DNA of 9,127 nucleotides from Methanobacteriota archaeon. Lineage in GTDB: Archaea > Halobacteriota > Methanosarcinia > Methanosarcinales > Methanosarcinaceae. Where the stretch lies: contig JAUPKV010000130.1 of NCBI GenBank assembly GCA_030837265.1, positions 1 through 9,127 on the forward strand, given 5' to 3'. A model generated the notes under the pieces. That model was not told where the DNA came from, did not search any database, and saw only the letters and a program-made list of their open reading frames with translations. Every line of letters starts with the position of its first letter. Position 1 is the first letter of the stretch. Below are positions 5,811 to 9,127 of the stretch, piece by piece. A program made the translations under genes and the position numbers.

Positions 5811-6344
5811 TTGAGTGAGTTTGCGAGTGGGGGTCATTACACGCTTGATAAAGACCTGTTTTTAGTCTGTCCGCTTAAAATTAACGAATCTGCGGTTTGC
5901 GCTCTCCCTTTAAGGTTTACAGTGTCAGGCATCCTTTTTGCTGTAATACTAATAATTTCTTCTGTTTCCGGTTTTGATTTTCTGGAAGGGGTAAAGGAAA
6001 AAGAGGTTCTGAATGAAGTCTCCAAACTTACAGCTACTGCAGAGCAGATCTCAGTGAGAGGGGAAGGAAGTGAAGTTGCCCTGGAGTTCACATTACCTGA
6101 AGAAGTCTCAGTGGACTTCGGTACTTTACCCGGCCTGGTGGACAAATGGCCTGCAGATGCGAATAACTACTGCATTCACTCTGCAGGAAAGACTGTGTTT
6201 TATTCTTCAACCGCCTATTATTCAAAATCCGGGTTAAACGGGTCCGTTTCTCTCGGTTCAGGCAGACATAGGCTGCTTCTCTCATCAAAAGCAGAACCAA
6301 AGTCCGGAAAAATCTTCGTTGTGATTTCTGAGAAAAGACAGTAG
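5811..6344 (+). CDS. Pilin-like single-helix membrane protein, first of a four-gene cluster
   Basis: I do not recognise a named family with certainty. The 177-aa product has an N-terminal segment carrying N25-E-S-A-V29, one hydrophobic helix (about 36-54, T-V-S-G-I-L-F-A-V-I-L-I-I-S-S), then a mostly beta, probably extracellular domain. A charged E-S-A-V motif a few residues before the helix recalls archaeal pilin N-termini (D-x-A-V-S-P-V-I-G). The open frame begins after TAA 5805-5807, and TTG 5811 is the only standard start near the N-terminus; no ribosome-binding site precedes it. SD-like GGGGGT at 5828-5833 lies inside the frame, so the true start may be later at a non-standard codon. The next gene follows after 29 bp. 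Reading frame is sound; start and function are uncertain. Confidence 0.65.
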   Translation: MSEFASGGHYTLDKDLFLVCPLKINESAVCALPLRFTVSGILFAVILIISSVSGFDFLEGVKEKEVLNEVSKLTATAEQISVRGEGSEVALEFTLPEEVSVDFGTLPGLVDKWPADANNYCIHSAGKTVFYSSTAYYSKSGLNGSVSLGSGRHRLLLSSKAEPKSGKIFVVISEKRQ

Positions 6345-6373
6345 AACTGATCTGTCATTGAGGAGACATAGTT

Positions 6374-6967
6374 ATGAAGGACTTCACCATCGACGACTCG
6401 GCCTGGGCTGATTTTCTTATCTCGAAAGCAGCTCTGATAATTTCAAGTGTTGTCCTTTTTGCGGCTCTTTTTCATCTGGTTTCCGGTTTTAAGGATTTTG
6501 AGACCCAGCAACAGCTTGATTCTCTTGCTCGGGATTTCAAAAGCACGGTAGATAAGGCGGGAGCAGTGAATTTTCGTGAGATCTCATATCGTTTTAACGA
6601 TCAAGAAGCCTACCAGGATTTATCTTTCGGAAAAGATTTGAAAATAAGTGTTTCCGGAGAATACATCTGTCTGGAAGCCGAGTCCGATGGAAGAACGTTC
6701 AATTCCGTAAGGCCTTTTGCCTTCAGAATCCTGCCTTTTAACGATTCTGTCCTTCAGGAAAAACTTAACACCAGGTTTGGTGCCCAAGGTAGTGCCGATT
6801 CCCCCCTTCGAGACAACTATTCGGAAATTGAGTCTTTTCTTAGCATGCTAGGAACAGAAGAAGCAGTAATGGATCCTGAAGTAAAGATCTCATTGAAGAA
6901 AGAACTTATTTATGTAAAAGATGGTGAGGAGGTTTCTACTTTTGCCCGTATCCTTATTTATCAGTAA
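6374..6967 (+). CDS. Pilin-like single-helix membrane protein, second of cluster
   Basis: This 197-aa protein starts at ATG 6374, 7 bp after GAGGAGA (6360-6366). It carries D7-D-S-A-W11 near the N-terminus, a hydrophobic helix about 15-38 (L-I-S-K-A-A-L-I-I-S-S-V-V-L-F-A-A-L), then a polar domain. That domain begins with a helical heptad-like part (about 42-60, F-E-T-Q-Q-Q-L-D-S-L-A-R-D-F) as in the extended helix of pilins, followed by beta-rich sequence with two sequons (NDS, NYS). Archaea carry families of such small proteins beside TadA/TadC-type secretion genes; I cannot assign a specific one. Its 3' end overlaps the longest possible frame of the next gene, so the two are coupled. Confidence 0.72.
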   Translation: MKDFTIDDSAWADFLISKAALIISSVVLFAALFHLVSGFKDFETQQQLDSLARDFKSTVDKAGAVNFREISYRFNDQEAYQDLSFGKDLKISVSGEYICLEAESDGRTFNSVRPFAFRILPFNDSVLQEKLNTRFGAQGSADSPLRDNYSEIESFLSMLGTEEAVMDPEVKISLKKELIYVKDGEEVSTFARILIYQ

Positions 6968-6983
6968 GAAAAAACTCGAGTCA

Positions 6984-7481
6984 ATGTACCGGGATGAATG
7001 TGGAGTCCTTGAACCTCAGACCGAAATTATCTCCACAGCTCTTGCGGTTATAGGTTTTGTAGTCCTTGCCGCTCTCCTGTCTCAAGCCTATCTGGGATAC
7101 GAATCCCGCGCTTTTGCTCTGGAAAATTATGAGAGTGCATCCTTGCTGGCAGATACTCTTGTAACGGCTCCTGGCCTTAGATCCGAAAGTTCCAATATGC
7201 TATCTGCATCCTCCCTCGATAAACTGTCCAGTCCTGAAGGAATTAAACAAAGAGAGAACCTTTTTGCACCCTTTTCCGGAAATTACCTGTTTTTCTTTGA
7301 AGTCCAAACACAGGACGATTTGAGGCATTGGCAGATAGAACCTGTTAATATCGAGCCTGACTCTCTTTCGGAGAACAGGGAAAAAGTTGCAGCTTCCGTT
7401 CCCGTTGTTATTGAATTAAATCCTGCGGAATCAGTACCAGGAACCCTTACGGTTGTGGTCTGCAAAACCTCATGGAAGTAA
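6984..7481 (+). CDS. Pilin-like single-helix membrane protein, third of cluster
   Basis: The 165-aa product from ATG 6984 has D4-E-C-G-V-L-E-P-Q near the N-terminus, a hydrophobic helix about 15-36 (I-I-S-T-A-L-A-V-I-G-F-V-V-L-A-A-L-L) and an extracellular-type domain. The frame is open further upstream: ATG 6921 overlaps the previous gene by 47 bases, and TTG 6942 lies 9 bases after a strong GGTGAGGAGG (6923-6932). I prefer 6984 because its helix then sits like that of the preceding gene product and the start follows the upstream TAA by 16 bases, but 6942 has the better ribosome-binding site. After the helix, E-S-A-S-L-L-A-D-T-L is helical and the rest is probably beta. No sequons and no recognised enzyme motif. 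Confidence 0.68.
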   Translation: MYRDECGVLEPQTEIISTALAVIGFVVLAALLSQAYLGYESRAFALENYESASLLADTLVTAPGLRSESSNMLSASSLDKLSSPEGIKQRENLFAPFSGNYLFFFEVQTQDDLRHWQIEPVNIEPDSLSENREKVAASVPVVIELNPAESVPGTLTVVVCKTSWK

Positions 7482-7533
7482 CAGACAATAAGATACGTTT
7501 AGAGCAAGGTATACATTTGAGCAGAGTGATACA

Positions 7534-8811
7534 ATGAGAAATCATAAAACCATAGAGACTAGCAGAAAGTCAAAAAATGAGCTGATTGCCGAGTGTTCAG
7601 GCTATTCTACGGTTTTCGATGCACTCTTTCTTCTAATACTGGTGTCGCTTGCAGGCGTCCTGCTCATGCCTTCCCTTCAAGCAGAAAAGCAATATACTGC
7701 TGCCGGATATGTCACTTCCTCAGAGCTGGACACTTATATGCTTGAGTCTCTTCTTGCCTGCAAACTTGATGATTTTGAGTATGAAATTTCACCCCTGTCG
7801 ACAATTAATTTTTCCTTACCTGAAAACTCTATCGTGAAAAATCCTTCTCATACTCTTTTTGGAAAAGAACAGAAACACAGGACTTTTGCGGACCTGACAG
7901 CAGAATACCTGGCTCTTTCCCTTGAAACCTCATACAACAGTTCGAACAGAATCTATAATAATTCAAGAATCTCTAATAATTCAAATAGCTCCCCTGTTCT
8001 TCTGAACCCTCTAGCCAAAGACTATGCTGTTAGGGATTCGGAATTCATTTCAGACGATCTTAATAAAAAATTTGCAGGAAGATTTGCTTATCGATTTGAA
8101 GCATACTGGCACCCTATTGAAGCTTTTCCCATGGAAAGCAGGCTAATAATAGGCAAAGAATCACCTTCAAACGCTGTCAGGAGAAGCGTGAAACTTTCCA
8201 TGCCCCTCTATACCGGCACTCCTTCGAAAACTACTCTTATTGCCTGTGTCAATGATTCCGTGCTTGAAACTGCACTCAATTCTTCAGATGCAGAGGCTTC
8301 ACAAAACCTATCTCATGCTTTTAATACTTCTCTTGACGCTGCAGCCCGGGAAGGTGCACAGGTAGTTGTCGGACTGCTTTTCCCAACAGATTATTCAGGA
8401 TTTACTGCCGGATCGGATACAGATGAATCCTTCCACACCTTGCTCTATGGCGTTTCCGAAAATTCTGATGCAAGTAACTCATCTTCCATGGAAAATGTGT
8501 TCAATACCTACTTTTCCGAGACACTGGTATCCGGCTTCCAGCTTGATTCCGAAGCTTATCATGAAAATGCATCCGCAACTGACCTGAATTTACTTAAAGA
8601 GCAGCTGGCATCACACGTGAAAAGTGAAATCAAGAAAGAGCTTGAATCCGAATTTTCAGGTGAAATTAACAGGACTGTGTATTCGATTCATGAAACTCAA
8701 AATCTCTCCGAAGCTCAGGTACTTAGGGATTCATTTATCGAATCAGTTTACAGGCAGATAAATCCCGGGGGAGCGAGAATAGTTTTGAGTATCTGGAATC
8801 CAGTTTCGTGA
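7534..8811 (+). CDS. Large pilin-like, sequon-rich membrane-anchored protein, fourth of cluster
   Basis: This 425-aa protein starts at ATG 7534 with AGTGAT (7525-7530, matching the GGTGAT end of the archaeal ribosome-binding consensus) 3 bases before it. A basic N-terminus (1-15) and E20-C-S-G-Y-S-T-V-F-D precede the only hydrophobic helix (about 28-48). The rest is predicted to be outside the cell. It carries 13 N-X-S/T sequons, densest at residues 133-153, where a tandem hexapeptide RIYNNS/RISNNS occurs. A helical, charged stretch (about 350-395, L-K-E-Q-L-A-S-H-V-K-S-E-I-K-K-E-L-E) lies near the C-terminus; there is no second anchor. The G-Y-S-T-V-F-D-A-L-F-L plan recalls archaeal secretion-linked membrane families, but I cannot name one firmly. 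It is the last gene before a terminator. Confidence 0.75.
   Translation: MRNHKTIETSRKSKNELIAECSGYSTVFDALFLLILVSLAGVLLMPSLQAEKQYTAAGYVTSSELDTYMLESLLACKLDDFEYEISPLSTINFSLPENSIVKNPSHTLFGKEQKHRTFADLTAEYLALSLETSYNSSNRIYNNSRISNNSNSSPVLLNPLAKDYAVRDSEFISDDLNKKFAGRFAYRFEAYWHPIEAFPMESRLIIGKESPSNAVRRSVKLSMPLYTGTPSKTTLIACVNDSVLETALNSSDAEASQNLSHAFNTSLDAAAREGAQVVVGLLFPTDYSGFTAGSDTDESFHTLLYGVSENSDASNSSSMENVFNTYFSETLVSGFQLDSEAYHENASATDLNLLKEQLASHVKSEIKKELESEFSGEINRTVYSIHETQNLSEAQVLRDSFIESVYRQINPGGARIVLSIWNPVS
7948..7983 (+). repeat. In-frame 18-bp tandem duplication inside the fourth pilin-like gene
   Basis: AGAATCTATAATAATTCA (7948-7965) and AGAATCTCTAATAATTCA (7966-7983) differ at one base and encode R-I-Y-N-N-S and R-I-S-N-N-S (residues 139-150). 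Each unit carries an N-N-S glycosylation sequon. The 17/18 identity at DNA level, including silent positions, points to a recent duplication. Confidence 0.85.
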
Positions 8812-8836
8812 TAAAAACATGATCCTTATCACTTTT
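8808..8836 (+). terminator. Hairpin plus T4 at the stop codon of the pilin-like cluster
   Basis: GTGATAA (8808-8814, including the TGA stop codon at 8809-8811) pairs perfectly with TTATCAC (8826-8832) across an 11-nt loop, and TTTT (8833-8836) follows directly. This is the classic layout of a stem followed by a T run, at the expected end of the four-gene cluster. Confidence 0.55.
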
Positions 8837-8845
8837 ATAAGTATT

Positions 8846-8884
8846 ATAAGAGAAACATTAGAGAGAAATAAGAGAAACTTTAGA
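8846..8884. repeat. Direct repeat with 22-bp period
   Basis: ATAAGAGAAACATTAGA (8846-8862) recurs as ATAAGAGAAACTTTAGA (8868-8884), 16 of 17 bases identical, starts 22 bp apart. It lies in the non-coding tail after the pilin-like cluster. Two turns of the helix apart, it could be a paired binding site; no function is shown. Confidence 0.65.
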
Positions 8885-9127
8885 AAGCATGTTAAATAAC
8901 CGGATTTGAAAAAAACGATATGATTTGAATCTATATTCCGAACTCACATGTCAACTCGCAACTATTACTTCGAATTCAACTGTATAAATATATTATATTG
9001 GGAAATCTATAAAAAAAATAGAAAACCTTCTTAAAAACAAATGTTACTGTCCATAAGCACTGAAAATAGGTGACCTAATTTTCCAATTAGATTGAATATA
9101 GACTATTTTCACGGTATTTCATCAGAT
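8885..9127 (+). promoter_or_regulatory. Non-coding promoter and leader region of a gene beyond the window
   Basis: No credible gene is present from 8812 to the window end. A strong TATA box, TATAAATATATTATAT (8983-8998), would place a + strand transcript start near 9015. The following bases include AT-rich leader sequence and a nested inverted repeat at 9061-9111. A tiny ATG frame at 9041-9073 (10 codons) has no ribosome-binding site and is not called as a gene. The downstream gene must start after 9127. Confidence 0.5.
9061..9111 (+). other. Nested inverted repeat in a putative 5' leader
   Basis: TGAAAATAG (9061-9069) and CTATTTTCA (9103-9111) are exact reverse complements. Between them CTAATT (9075-9080) and AATTAG (9085-9090) form an inner hairpin with a TTCC loop. 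AGGTGACCT (9068-9076), itself symmetric, overlaps the left arm. The arrangement could be a structured RNA leader or stacked operators. Confidence 0.5.

Noticed and set aside
5837..6145. 102-codon minus-strand frame over the first pilin-like gene
   Set aside because: Considered because the + strand start is weak, but the protein is Ser/Thr-rich without a domain, while the + strand product has a helix plan shared with its neighbours.
9041..9073. 10-codon ATG frame in the putative leader, possible leader peptide
   Set aside because: No ribosome-binding site and no codon bias suggesting attenuation control; too short to support.

Overview
The window looks like chromosomal DNA of a methanogenic archaeon, most likely Methanosarcina or a close relative. 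This rests on moderately AT-rich DNA, Shine-Dalgarno sites of the GGAGGTGAT type, archaeal TATA-like boxes, an S-layer-related secreted protein family common in Methanosarcinales, and a run of small archaeal pilin-like membrane proteins. The species is inferred from overall character, not from a marker gene. All convincing genes lie on the + strand.

Left part (1-2070): an AbrB/SpoVT-type DNA-binding protein (75-308) is preceded by three iterated RTGATTYNCAT motifs. After a 2.6-copy, 18-bp tandem repeat come a flavodoxin-fold NAD(P)H/FMN reductase-like protein (433-1167) and a class I SAM methyltransferase (1174-1962), which are tightly coupled. The reductase lacks one Cys of its usual Cys cluster. 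A hairpin followed by T5 (2043-2068) may close this unit.

Middle part (2071-5720): a TetR-type repressor gene (2148-2765) begins 10 bp after a perfect 16-bp palindrome, the obvious candidate for its own operator. It is followed with almost no spacing by an ABC-2 exporter ATPase (2770-3519), its six-helix permease (3520-4626) and a secreted COG1361/S-layer-like protein (4628-5614). This reads as one self-regulated export operon whose last gene supplies an extracytoplasmic component. It ends at two hairpins; the second has a 12-bp perfect stem and a T-rich tail.

Right part (5721-8836): four consecutive genes (5811-6344, 6374-6967, 6984-7481, 7534-8811) encode proteins of 165-425 aa with one shared plan: a short N-terminal segment with a D/E-S/C-A/G-type motif, one hydrophobic helix, then a polar, presumably extracellular domain. 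They resemble the pilin-like/minor pseudopilin sets that accompany archaeal TadA/GspE-TadC/GspF machines, but no ATPase or TadC-like gene is in the window. The last protein is rich in N-glycosylation sequons and contains a very recent 18-bp in-frame duplication that added another sequon. A 7-bp hairpin plus T4 directly at the last stop codon ends the cluster.

The final 316 bases (8812-9127) are non-coding. They hold a 22-bp-period direct repeat, a strong TATA box and a nested inverted repeat that may be the leader of a gene starting beyond the window. The four-gene pilin-like cluster is the best candidate for a poorly described system.
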